From JASJCL01 sp050291585 (GTDB taxonomy: Bacteria; Desulfobacterota; Desulfobacteria; Desulfobacterales; Desulfosarcinaceae), in contig JBNKKA010000010.1 of the NCBI GenBank assembly GCA_050291585.1, positions 1-48,788 on the forward strand: a stretch of 48,788 nucleotides of DNA. Reading direction: 5' to 3'. This document shows positions 24,643-32,768 of this stretch, one piece after another (positions within the stretch are counted from its first letter, which is position 1; every line of letters starts with the position of its first letter). The notes under the pieces were generated by a model that ran no database searches, was not told the DNA's origin, and was given only the letters and a program-made list of their open reading frames with translations. Made by a program: the position numbers and the translations under genes.

Positions 24643-26412
24643 ATGCGGCAGTGGCTGAGTGGCCACCTGAACACCCTCAACCGGGCGGCGTCAGCCGAAC
24701 ATACGGTCATGTCTGGCTTAGCACTCCTGGTGGGGCTGGCCGGCGGCTTCGGCGCGGTGGGGTTCCGCCGCCTGATCGATGCGGTCCAGCGGCTGGCCTA
24801 TGGCGATGACAGCGCCCTGCTCTATCTGGTCGAGCAGCTGCCAACCTATCACATTCTCCTGGTGCCCGCCCTGGGTGGCCTCATGGTCGGCCCCCTGGTC
24901 TATTTCTACGCGGCCGAGGCCAAAGGCCACGGGGTGCCAGAAGTGATGGACGCCGTGGCCCTCAAAAGCGGCCTGATCCGCAAACGCTTAGTGCTGGTAA
25001 AAACCCTGGCCTCAGCCATCTGCATCGGTACGGGCGGAAGTGTGGGCCGGGAGGGTCCCATCGTCCAGATCGGCTCGGCCATCGGCTCGACCATCGGTCA
25101 GCTCTTAAAGGTTTCGACCCAGCGCATGCGCACCCTGGTGGGCTGCGGCGCCGCGGCGGGCATCGCCGCCACCTTCAACGCCCCCATCGCTGGAGCGATG
25201 TTCTCCCTGGAGATCATCCTGGCGGATTTCGGCGTGGCCACCTTCAGCCCCATCGTTATTTCAGCCGTGGTGGCCACGGCGGTATCACGCCATTACCTGG
25301 GCGATATCCCCGCCTTCGCCGTGCCAGCCTATAATGTTGTCAGCGTCTGGGAGTTTCCCTTCTACATCACCTTGGGTCTGATCTGTGGAGCCGCCGGTGT
25401 GGCCTTCACCCGTACCCTCTATGCCACCGAGGATCTCTTCGAACGTTTCAGATTCCCCGAATACCTCAAGGCCACAGTAGGGGGCCTCCTCCTGGGCGTG
25501 ACGGCTCTGCGGTTTCCCCATATCCTCGGGGTGGGCTACGGCACCATCGACCTGGCCCTCTCCGGCAACCTGGCCTGGTGGTTCCTCTTTCTCCTGGTGG
25601 GAGTCAAGATCATGGCCACCGCCATCACCATCGGATCTGGTGGTTCGGGGGGCATCTTCGCCCCGAGCCTCTTTCTGGGCGCCACGGCCGGAGGCGGCTT
25701 CGGTCTACTTATCCACCAGTGGCTGCCAACTATCACGGCCTCCCCAGGTGCTTACGCCATCGTGGGCATGGGGGCACTGGTGAGCGCCACCACCCACGGC
25801 CCCATGACGGCTATCCTGATGCTCTTCGAGATGACGGGGGACTACAAAATCATTCTACCGCTGATGATCGCCGCCATCACCGCCTCCCTCACCGCTGGCC
25901 AGCTCCTGCCTGAATCGATCTACACCCTCAAGCTGAGCCGCCGGGGGGTGGATATCCGCGCCGGACGGGAGGCCAATATACTCAAATCCATGCAGGTGGC
26001 CGACGTCATGAACCCCGATGTGGAAGCCGTGGGCGAGGGGTGGCCCCTCAGCCGCCTGGCCAACATGATCGCCAAGAGCAAACACAACAGCTTCCCGGTC
26101 CTCGGCGCCGACCAGCGCCTCGTGGGTATTCTGAGCTTCAAGGATTACAGCGAAGCCCTCTTTAACGAGGACCTCATGCACCTGGTGGTTGCCCGGGACA
26201 TCGCCACCACTAATCTAGTAACCGCCAGCGCCGCAGACAACCTCTACGACACTCTGGAGCGCTTCTCCCAATGGGACTTCGCCACCCTGCCCGTGGTGGC
26301 CGACGACGACCCCACCCGCCTCGTGGGCGTCCTCAGCCGCCGCGACATCCTACGGGCGTACAACAACGCAGTTCTGCGCCACTCGTTGGCCGAAAGCGGA
26401 CAAAAACCTTAA
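24643..26412 (+). CDS. ClC-family chloride channel/transporter with CBS domains
   Basis: A 589-residue membrane protein. The ClC selectivity motifs are all visible: GHGVPEV (the GSGIP equivalent), GSVGREGP with the gating Glu137, and GSGGSGGIFAPSLF (the GxFxP loop at about 337-341). Two cytoplasmic CBS domains follow from ~450 (VADVMNPDVEAV, then IATTNLVTAS, ending LVGVLSRRDILRAY), as in large bacterial and eukaryotic ClCs. It moves chloride, as a channel or proton exchanger, in pH or osmotic adjustment, with CBS domains sensing nucleotides or ionic strength. GGAGG sits 6 bases before the ATG. A strong terminator follows. Confidence 0.95.
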   Translation: MRQWLSGHLNTLNRAASAEHTVMSGLALLVGLAGGFGAVGFRRLIDAVQRLAYGDDSALLYLVEQLPTYHILLVPALGGLMVGPLVYFYAAEAKGHGVPEVMDAVALKSGLIRKRLVLVKTLASAICIGTGGSVGREGPIVQIGSAIGSTIGQLLKVSTQRMRTLVGCGAAAGIAATFNAPIAGAMFSLEIILADFGVATFSPIVISAVVATAVSRHYLGDIPAFAVPAYNVVSVWEFPFYITLGLICGAAGVAFTRTLYATEDLFERFRFPEYLKATVGGLLLGVTALRFPHILGVGYGTIDLALSGNLAWWFLFLLVGVKIMATAITIGSGGSGGIFAPSLFLGATAGGGFGLLIHQWLPTITASPGAYAIVGMGALVSATTHGPMTAILMLFEMTGDYKIILPLMIAAITASLTAGQLLPESIYTLKLSRRGVDIRAGREANILKSMQVADVMNPDVEAVGEGWPLSRLANMIAKSKHNSFPVLGADQRLVGILSFKDYSEALFNEDLMHLVVARDIATTNLVTASAADNLYDTLERFSQWDFATLPVVADDDPTRLVGVLSRRDILRAYNNAVLRHSLAESGQKP

Positions 26413-26451
26413 AAAAATGAAGCCCTGTTCCCGGAAGATGGGTAAACTTAT

Positions 26452-26497
26452 ACCCATAATTAGCTAGGATTGTGGGCTAATTATGGGTTTTTATTTT
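26452..26497 (+). terminator. Rho-independent terminator after the ClC gene
   Basis: A perfect 13-bp stem (ACCCATAATTAGC / GCTAATTATGGGT) with an 11-base loop is followed by TTTTTATTTT. It lies about 40 bases after the stop codon. Confidence 0.9.
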
Positions 26498-26862
26498 CAT
26501 AGTTTTAAATGCCCGTTTTCAGGAGTCCCGAAATATCTATCTGTAATATTGGAATATTTCCATCCCACTAAAGATTGGCGCGTTGCTTGCTAAATGAATA
26601 ATCGTCCAGGCGCTCAAATCCGCCTCTGAGTTGCACAGGCCACCGCTATCTGTCATCTTAATAGAAATTTGGGTCTGTTCAGAAAATGTGTATCTCGCCC
26701 GGAGCCGAGGCGCGGAACAGGTTCGAACCGGAGAAATGGTTCCCTCATATCAATGGATTGATTCTGCCTCCCAAGACAGATAGAGGATGATTTTAGATGG
26801 ACACAAGCGTTGTGGCTGAGACGGACGACGGAAGCTGAGAAAGATATAGAACTGGAGGATGT
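26498..26862. other. Non-coding stretch after the ClC terminator
   Basis: No gene, tRNA or clear promoter is recognised. The last bases hold the GGAGG ribosome site of the next small gene. Confidence 0.5.
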
Positions 26863-27147
26863 ATGCAAAATGGCCTGAATGACACCGACGCCCCAAAAGA
26901 GCCGCCCAAAGCGGTCACCAACAATGAACGCCTGCAACACGCCCTGAAACAGCGGGATCGCTTTTTAGAACGCAACCCGCACCTGCTGCCCCTCCAGGCG
27001 GAGATCGACCGCCTGCTGGACAAATCGGGCAACAACCAGGGCCGCATGGCCGTCATGGGCACCCTGATGCAGGGAAAGCTGCTTGAACTGCAGGAATCGC
27101 TGAGCCAACTCTCCAACATTCTGCAGGAGGCGGTTAAGACCGAGTAG
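26863..27147 (+). CDS. Small hydrophilic helical protein of unknown function
   Basis: A 94-residue soluble protein, charged and probably all-helical: NNERLQHALKQRDRFLERNP, then LQAEIDRLLDKSG and a heptad-rich GKLLELQESLSQLSNILQEA that could form a coiled coil. I do not recognise a family. It is very likely real: GGAGG sits at ideal distance from its ATG and an intrinsic terminator follows 29 bases after its stop, so it is a monocistronic unit. Confidence 0.75.
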   Translation: MQNGLNDTDAPKEPPKAVTNNERLQHALKQRDRFLERNPHLLPLQAEIDRLLDKSGNNQGRMAVMGTLMQGKLLELQESLSQLSNILQEAVKTE

Positions 27148-27175
27148 CCGACCACCTGCCTTCGCAGCACCACAT

Positions 27176-27202
27176 ATCCGGAGTTTGGCTCCGGATTTTT
27201 TT
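27176..27202 (+). terminator. Rho-independent terminator after the small helical protein gene
   Basis: A perfect 8-bp stem (ATCCGGAG / CTCCGGAT) with a TTTGG loop is followed by six T residues. Confidence 0.9.
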
Positions 27203-27259
27203 CAACTCAACGTCGTATCTTCATGAGAACCTCCGCAACCAGGAGTTAGGATCGATCCC

Positions 27260-27667
27260 ATGCCCCTCATCCGATGGCAAGCCAGCTTCAATATCGATAT
27301 AAAGGAACTCGACCAACAGCATCAACTGCTCGTCAAATTGCTCAATGAGCTTTACGACGCCATGAGCGCCGGCAAAGAGAAAGAAGAATTGGGCACCCTA
27401 TTAAGCAGAATAAGCGCTTTCGCCGCCATGCACTTTGCCAAAGAGGAACACTACTTCGACACCTTTGGCTATCCCCATTCTGATAAACACAAGCAGGAGC
27501 ACATCGGCTTCGAACGCAAGCTGTCCGATTTCGAGGACGACTTCAAAGCGGGCCGGGCCAATCTCTCCAAAGAGATTCTGGCATTCCTCTTCAACTGGCT
27601 GGTGGCCCACATCAAAGGCAGCGACAGAACCTATGCCCCCTTTCTCAACGCGCGGGGGATTCAGTAA
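27260..27667 (+). CDS. Bacteriohemerythrin
   Basis: A 135-residue single-domain hemerythrin, the standard length. All seven di-iron ligands can be placed: His21, His58, Glu62, His77, His81, His117 and Asp122, the last within HIKGSD. It binds oxygen reversibly in the cytoplasm. In microaerobic and anaerobic bacteria such proteins are thought to carry, store or sense oxygen. The ribosome site is weak but AGGAG lies at a usable distance. It stands alone, between a terminated small gene and a convergent Cys-rich gene. Its presence fits the oxygen-respiring operon further along the window. Confidence 0.96.
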   Translation: MPLIRWQASFNIDIKELDQQHQLLVKLLNELYDAMSAGKEKEELGTLLSRISAFAAMHFAKEEHYFDTFGYPHSDKHKQEHIGFERKLSDFEDDFKAGRANLSKEILAFLFNWLVAHIKGSDRTYAPFLNARGIQ

Positions 27668-27707
27668 ATTCGGTCCGATCGAGCTTGATGTGAGGCTGTC
27701 GCGGCCT

Positions 27708-28307
27708 TTATGCCAAGGCTGCGCCAATAAATGCATCCAACAGTCCCCGTCGCAGGGACCTCATCCCGCGCAACCAGCGGGCCAAGCGCGCCCGTTGTGA
27801 CCGCATGGACCTTTGTAAACAGGCCGTCTGCCGGGGGCACAGATACCAGGTGCAGATCCAGGGACGCTGGATGCGCGGCAGGCGGCAGCCCGCCGGGCCA
27901 AGGTAGCGGCAGCGATCCCCCACCGCGGCCATGGGCTGTCCCGGTGGCCAGGGCTGTCCCGTAAAACCCAGCACAAGCAGGTCGGTGCAATCGTACCAGA
28001 CTGTGGCCCGGCGGCAGCAGGGGTCCGCGCAGTCGGGGCAGGTCCGCCGGGCAAGCGCCGCCATCTGGGGATCCATGTGGGCCATCAGACGCCCAATGGC
28101 GGCAGATTTCCGTTGCGCCGGGCCATGGCCATGGATGTGGGCCAGGCCCAGATGGTGGTCAAGGGTGGCGGTGACCGCTTGCCAGGCTGAAGGACGACCC
28201 CAGGGTGGCAGACGCGGGGGCCAGACCGCATCGATAGCGGCCTCCGGCGCCCCCTTCCCGCCCGACCCAACAAGCTTTACCCGATCCTGAAGACCCGCCT
28301 TTTCCAT
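27708..28307 (-). CDS. Cysteine-rich protein with CxxC-x3-CC cluster, unknown function
   Basis: A 199-residue protein with ten cysteines in its second half: Cys90, 93, 97, 98, 107, 133, 141, 152, 157 and 163. The core CPDCADPCC and CRYLGPAGC, then ICTWYLC, resembles YkgJ-like zinc/iron-chelating Cys-cluster proteins, but this is only a general resemblance. The N-terminal half is Pro- and His-containing (LDHHLGLAHIHGHG). It would bind a metal or Fe-S cluster. The ATG at 28307 is preceded by AGGTGG at ideal distance; an ATG eight codons upstream lacks a site. A TATAAT box and a palindrome lie just upstream. It is convergent with the hemerythrin gene. Confidence 0.72.
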   Translation of the reverse strand: MEKAGLQDRVKLVGSGGKGAPEAAIDAVWPPRLPPWGRPSAWQAVTATLDHHLGLAHIHGHGPAQRKSAAIGRLMAHMDPQMAALARRTCPDCADPCCRRATVWYDCTDLLVLGFTGQPWPPGQPMAAVGDRCRYLGPAGCRLPRIQRPWICTWYLCPRQTACLQRSMRSQRARLARWLRGMRSLRRGLLDAFIGAALA

Positions 28308-28329
28308 TTGACACCACCTGGAATCCTTC

Positions 28330-28361
28330 ATTATAACTGAATAATTAAGAATCTTTCTTAA
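28330..28361 (-). promoter_or_regulatory. Promoter -10 with palindromic operator for the Cys-rich gene
   Basis: On the minus strand a perfect TATAAT (28335-28330) lies 23 bases before the start codon. A perfect palindrome, TTAAGAA-TCT-TTCTTAA (28345-28361), covers where the -35 would be, and no TTGACA is present. This looks like an activator- or repressor-controlled promoter, perhaps metal or redox responsive. Confidence 0.5.
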
Positions 28362-28621
28362 TAAGATCCAGCAGCTTTTACAAGCTCAGCACCACCAACC
28401 ACCGTCCGCCGCACAAGGATCGCCCCATCCTCTTTTCCTGGAGCCGCCGGCCCTAATAGCTTGGCGTTCGGTTTTCGCAAGTGCGACGACAACCCATGAA
28501 GTGTAAGCCGTAACGCCCTCAGCAAGACAACCGACAATCGACCACCGCTCTAAGGGCAGTTCGACAGATCTCCGAACGCATCCTCCGGGCGGTTGGCACA
28601 TCGTTTAAGGACAATTGCCCC
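28362..28621. other. Non-coding leader region upstream of sucA
   Basis: Together with the promoter above this makes a 314-base gap between divergent genes. I see no gene. An AAGGA about 9 bases before the sucA ATG is its ribosome site. No convincing plus-strand sigma-70 promoter is visible. Confidence 0.4.
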
Positions 28622-31396
28622 ATGGAGAGTTTCGAAACCCTCAACGTTGACTTCATCGATGCGCAGTATAAACGCTGGAAAAGCGACCCAAATGCCCTCC
28701 CCAAAGACTGGCAGTTCTTTTTCAAAGGTTTTGAGATGGCCCTGGACCTGGCGTCCAGCACACCTTCGGACGACGGCGCCCCTTCGGCAAAAAGCGAACC
28801 GCATGCAAAAAGCGGCATCAACGCCCTCAAGCAAGCCCGCGTGGAAGCCTTGATCTACCGCTACCGCGACATGGGCCACCTGCTTGCCTGTATGGATCCC
28901 CTCTCGGCCTGCCCCATCGACCATCCCCAGCTGAATTTAGACGCCTTCGAGTTGACCAGCGACGATCTGCAGGCCGAGTTCTACACATCTCTCTTTCCGG
29001 GCCAGGCCCAGGCCTCCCTCAACGCCATCAATACGGCTCTGAGAGAGACATACGCCCGCAGCATCGGGGTGGAATACATGCATCTTCAGGACCCGGCCGA
29101 ACGCGGCTGGCTGCAGGAGCGCATGGAGCCCCGGCGCAACCAGGCCCAGCTTAACGCTGAGGAGAAGATCCACATCCTTCACAAGCTCTGTCAATCCGGC
29201 CTTTTCGAAGCTTTTCTCAACAAGAAGTACCTGGGGGTCACGCGCTTCTCCTTAGAAGGCGGTGACGCCCTCATCCCCGCCCTCGACCTGATCATCCGGC
29301 AGGCAGCCGCCAGCGGTGTCCAGGAGGTGATTCTGGGCATGGCCCATCGCGGCCGACTCAACGTACAGGCCCACGTCCTGGGGAAATCCTACTTCGAAAT
29401 CTTCTCCGAATTCGAAAGCTGCTACGATCCCGACCAACTGGTGGGTTCCGGCGACGTCAAATACCACAACGGCTTTCTGGCCGACCTGACCCTCGGCGAG
29501 AATCGATCCCTGCGCGCCTTCCTGGTCAACAACCCCAGCCACCTGGAGGCCGTCGACCCGGTGGTGGAGGGCATTGCCCGCGCCCGCCAGGATCTTCTGG
29601 GCACCAGCGGTCAGCTGCGCGTCCTGCCCATTCTGCTCCACGGCGACGCCGCCTTCGCCGGCCAGGGGATCGTGGCCGAGACCCTCAACATGTCTCAACT
29701 CAAAGGCTACGGCACCGGCGGTACCCTGCACATCATCATCAACAACCAGATCGGCTACACCACCCTGCCGGAGGATTCGCGCTCCACGCGCTACTCCACC
29801 GATGTGGCCAAGATGCTCATGGTGCCCATCTTCCACGTGCATGGCGAAAACCCCGAGGCAGTGGCCCAGGTGGTCCAGACCGCCGTGGATTACCGCAACG
29901 CCTTCGGCAAGGATGTCATTATCGATCTGGTCTGCTTCCGCCGCTATGGCCACAACGAGGGCGACGAGCCCTACTTCACCCAGCCCCTCATGTACGACCG
30001 CATCAAGGAGCGCCCGGTCCTGCACAAGCTCTACGCCGCAAAACTGCTGGACGAGGGGATCTTGACCCCGACGACCCATGAAGCGATCATGGCACACATC
30101 GAGAAGCAATTGCAGACCGACTACGACGAGGTGCACGGCTCGGCCTGCCCCTTCCCCGAGGACCGCTACTATGGAGCCTGGGAGAAGATAAGGGCTGACT
30201 TTTCGCAAAAGGCCCCGACCACCGGAGTTGCAGCCGATCGGCTCAAGACCTTGGGCCGCCGGCTCAACACCCCGCCAGCGGAGCTGACGCCCCATCCCAA
30301 AGTTAAAATGCTCATGGACAAACGCATAGAAGCCCTGGAGAGCGGCCAGGGCATCGACTGGGCCAATGCCGAGTCCCTGGCCTTCGGTTCCCTGGTCACC
30401 GAGGGGCACTTCGTGCGCCTCTCCGGCCAGGACTGCGGCCGGGGCACCTTCAGTCAGCGTCACAGCGTCCTCTTCGACCGCAAGAGCGGTGCCAGCTTTA
30501 CCCCCCTCAACCACCTGGCGGCTAACCAGGCCCCTTATGATGTAATCAACAGCCTCCTGGCCGAGGTCAGCGTGTTGGGATTTGAATACGGTTACTCGGT
30601 CACTCGACCCGAAGGGCTGGTGATCTGGGAGGCCCAGTTCGGCGACTTCGCCAACAATGCCCAGACCGTCATCGACCTCTTTATCGCCGCCGGACAGGCC
30701 AAGTGGCAACGCCTCAGCGGCCTGACCCTGCTGCTGCCCCACGGTTGGGAGGGGCTGGGACCGGAACACTCCAGCGCCCGCCTGGAGCGTTTCCTGCAAC
30801 TTTGCGCCAAAGACAACATGATCGTCTGCAACCTCACCACCCCGGCCCAGTACTTCCACTGCCTGCGTCGCCAGGTGGCCGCCCCCTGGCGCAAGCCTCT
30901 GGTGCTCATGTCGCCAAAAAGTCTGCTGCGACACCCCCTGGCGGTGTCGGCCATAGAAGATCTCAGCGACGGCGAGTTTCAACCCCTGCTGGGCGACCCG
31001 CAATCGCCCAGAAAGCCTAAAAAGGTTATTCTCTGCAGCGGGAAGATCTACTACGAGCTCCTCCAGCGTCGCCAGGATTTAAACGATGATAAAACCGCCA
31101 TCCTTCGCCTGGAGCAGATCCATCCCTTCCCGGAGGCTGACCTGAAAAAACTGGCTAAAAAATATGGCCGTTCCGCAGAGTGGGTCTGGGTGCAGGAGGA
31201 GCCGCGCAACATGGGCGCCTGGAGTTTCGTGCATGGCCGTATCGCTGCCGTCCTGGGCAAACATGTGTCCTACGTCGGCCGTGAGGCGGCGGCCAGTCCG
31301 GCCACCGGCTTTCCGCGCATCTACCGGGCGGAGCAGAGTTTGATCACCGACACCGCCGTGGGCGCCATTTCAGAAGCGTCCAGCGCCAGCGGTTAG
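28622..31396 (+). CDS. sucA: 2-oxoglutarate dehydrogenase E1 component
   Basis: A 924-residue thiamine-diphosphate enzyme that decarboxylates 2-oxoglutarate and passes the succinyl group to the E2 lipoyl arm in the TCA cycle. The N-terminus has the E1o-specific FIDAQYKRWKSDP and DWQFFFKGF. ThDP-domain motifs include GMAHRGRLN, GDAAFAGQG (341-349) and IINNQIGYTT; the C-terminal half has GPEHSSARLERFLQLCA and the late VQEEPRNMGAW. Length matches E. coli SucA (933). It is first of a sucA-sucB-lpdA operon, 71 bases before sucB. No frameshift or missing motif is visible. Confidence 0.98.
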   Translation: MESFETLNVDFIDAQYKRWKSDPNALPKDWQFFFKGFEMALDLASSTPSDDGAPSAKSEPHAKSGINALKQARVEALIYRYRDMGHLLACMDPLSACPIDHPQLNLDAFELTSDDLQAEFYTSLFPGQAQASLNAINTALRETYARSIGVEYMHLQDPAERGWLQERMEPRRNQAQLNAEEKIHILHKLCQSGLFEAFLNKKYLGVTRFSLEGGDALIPALDLIIRQAAASGVQEVILGMAHRGRLNVQAHVLGKSYFEIFSEFESCYDPDQLVGSGDVKYHNGFLADLTLGENRSLRAFLVNNPSHLEAVDPVVEGIARARQDLLGTSGQLRVLPILLHGDAAFAGQGIVAETLNMSQLKGYGTGGTLHIIINNQIGYTTLPEDSRSTRYSTDVAKMLMVPIFHVHGENPEAVAQVVQTAVDYRNAFGKDVIIDLVCFRRYGHNEGDEPYFTQPLMYDRIKERPVLHKLYAAKLLDEGILTPTTHEAIMAHIEKQLQTDYDEVHGSACPFPEDRYYGAWEKIRADFSQKAPTTGVAADRLKTLGRRLNTPPAELTPHPKVKMLMDKRIEALESGQGIDWANAESLAFGSLVTEGHFVRLSGQDCGRGTFSQRHSVLFDRKSGASFTPLNHLAANQAPYDVINSLLAEVSVLGFEYGYSVTRPEGLVIWEAQFGDFANNAQTVIDLFIAAGQAKWQRLSGLTLLLPHGWEGLGPEHSSARLERFLQLCAKDNMIVCNLTTPAQYFHCLRRQVAAPWRKPLVLMSPKSLLRHPLAVSAIEDLSDGEFQPLLGDPQSPRKPKKVILCSGKIYYELLQRRQDLNDDKTAILRLEQIHPFPEADLKKLAKKYGRSAEWVWVQEEPRNMGAWSFVHGRIAAVLGKHVSYVGREAAASPATGFPRIYRAEQSLITDTAVGAISEASSASG

Positions 31397-31467
31397 CACC
31401 CGACAAACCACCATACAAGCGCTAAAACGCGCGATTCGCACCACGTTTCACTACTTAAGGAGTAGGC

Positions 31468-32766
31468 ATGCCCATTGAGATCACCATCCCCAGCGTAGGG
31501 GAATCGATTACGGAAGCGCTGCTTGCCGAATGGTTCAAGACGGATGGCGAGACGGTGCAGAAAGATGAGCCCCTGCTGGTCATCGAGACCGACAAGGTGA
31601 CCCTTGAAGTGGTTGCCGAGACAAGCGGAGTGCTTAAAATATCGGTACCCACCGGAGAGACGGTGGCCATCGGTGCCGTGGTGGGAGAGATCGATGCCGC
31701 CGGCGCCGCGGCGGCGGCTCCGGAAGCAAGCTCGGAAGTACCGACTCCCGCAGAGGCGGCATCCGCAGAGGCGGCATCCGCCCAAGCGCCTCCAGTGAAG
31801 CCGGTCTCCCCAGAGACGGCGACCGCAAAGGCGGTGCCCGTCCAAGTGGCCCAATTGCCCCCCCTACCCGAAGGTGCCCCCCCACTGGCGCCCAGCGTCC
31901 GCCGCTTGGTGGCCGAGAAGCAAATTAACATCGCCGCCATCAAGGGCAGCGGCCCCGGCGGCCGCATCACCAAGGGCGACGTGCTTCTGTACCTGGAGCA
32001 GGCCCCCGCGGGCGTCCCCGAACCGGTCTGCCCCCCTGTGGAGATGGGCGCCGTCGAAACCGAGGGCGCCCAGGAGGTGCGCAAGGCCATGTCGCCCATC
32101 CGCAAGCGCATCGCCGCCCGCCTTTTGGCCTCCAAGCAGAACACGGCCATGCTGACCACTTTCAATGAAATCGACATGCAGCGCACCATCGAGGTGCGTG
32201 GGGCCTACAAGGACGCCTTCGAGAAGAAGCACGGCGTGCGCCTGGGCTTCATGTCCTTCTTCGTCAAGGCCTGCGTGGAGGCCCTCAAGGAGGTGCCGGA
32301 GATCAACGCCTTCATCGACGGTGACGACCTCATCTACCACAACTATCAGCACATCGGCGTGGCCATCGGCACCGAACGCGGCCTGGTGGTGCCCGTCATC
32401 CGCCACGCCGAGCGCCTGAGCTTCGCCGGCATCGAGCAGGCCATCGTCGATTACGTCAAGAAGATCAAGGCCAACCGCCTCGAGCTGGCCGACCTGGAGG
32501 GCGGCACCTTCACGGTGAGCAACGGCGGGGTCTACGGCTCCCTCTTGAGCACCCCCATCCTCAACATGCCCCAGAGCGGCATCCTGGGAATGCACAAGAC
32601 CGAAAAACGCCCGGTGGTCATCGATGAAGAGATCGTCATCCGTCCCATGATGTATGTGGCCATGAGCTATGACCACCGCATCGTGGATGGCAAGGGCGCC
32701 GTGACCTTTCTCAAGCGCGTCAAGGAGTTCATCGAAAACCCGGAACGCATCCTCCTGGAGGTGTAA
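31468..32766 (+). CDS. sucB: 2-oxoglutarate dehydrogenase E2 (dihydrolipoamide succinyltransferase)
   Basis: A 432-residue succinyltransferase. The N-terminal lipoyl domain (1-76) has the lipoylated Lys43 in IETDKVTLEV. An Ala/Pro-rich swinging linker with a short tandem repeat follows. The peripheral subunit-binding domain has APSVRRLVAEK and GSGPGGRITKGDV. The catalytic acyltransferase domain ends with SYDHRIVDG (His403, Asp407). The opening EITIPSVGESITEALLAEW is typical of the succinyl rather than acetyl E2. It forms the core of the complex with SucA and LpdA. The start follows AAGGAG. Confidence 0.98.
   Translation: MPIEITIPSVGESITEALLAEWFKTDGETVQKDEPLLVIETDKVTLEVVAETSGVLKISVPTGETVAIGAVVGEIDAAGAAAAAPEASSEVPTPAEAASAEAASAQAPPVKPVSPETATAKAVPVQVAQLPPLPEGAPPLAPSVRRLVAEKQINIAAIKGSGPGGRITKGDVLLYLEQAPAGVPEPVCPPVEMGAVETEGAQEVRKAMSPIRKRIAARLLASKQNTAMLTTFNEIDMQRTIEVRGAYKDAFEKKHGVRLGFMSFFVKACVEALKEVPEINAFIDGDDLIYHNYQHIGVAIGTERGLVVPVIRHAERLSFAGIEQAIVDYVKKIKANRLELADLEGGTFTVSNGGVYGSLLSTPILNMPQSGILGMHKTEKRPVVIDEEIVIRPMMYVAMSYDHRIVDGKGAVTFLKRVKEFIENPERILLEV
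31750..31779 (+). repeat. Two perfect 15-bp tandem copies in the sucB linker
   Basis: GCAGAGGCGGCATCC occurs twice back to back, encoding the repeated AEAAS of the flexible linker. A diverged third unit follows. It is a slippage-prone coding repeat that changes only linker length. Confidence 0.8.
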
Positions 32767-32768
32767 GC

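Noticed and set aside
29252..31003. A 583-codon minus-strand frame inside sucA
   Set aside because: Shadow of the sucA coding bias; sucA carries all family motifs in the other strand.
31750..31779. Tandem 15-mers as a CRISPR or mobile repeat
   Set aside because: They are coding repeats of the flexible Ala-rich linker of the E2 protein.
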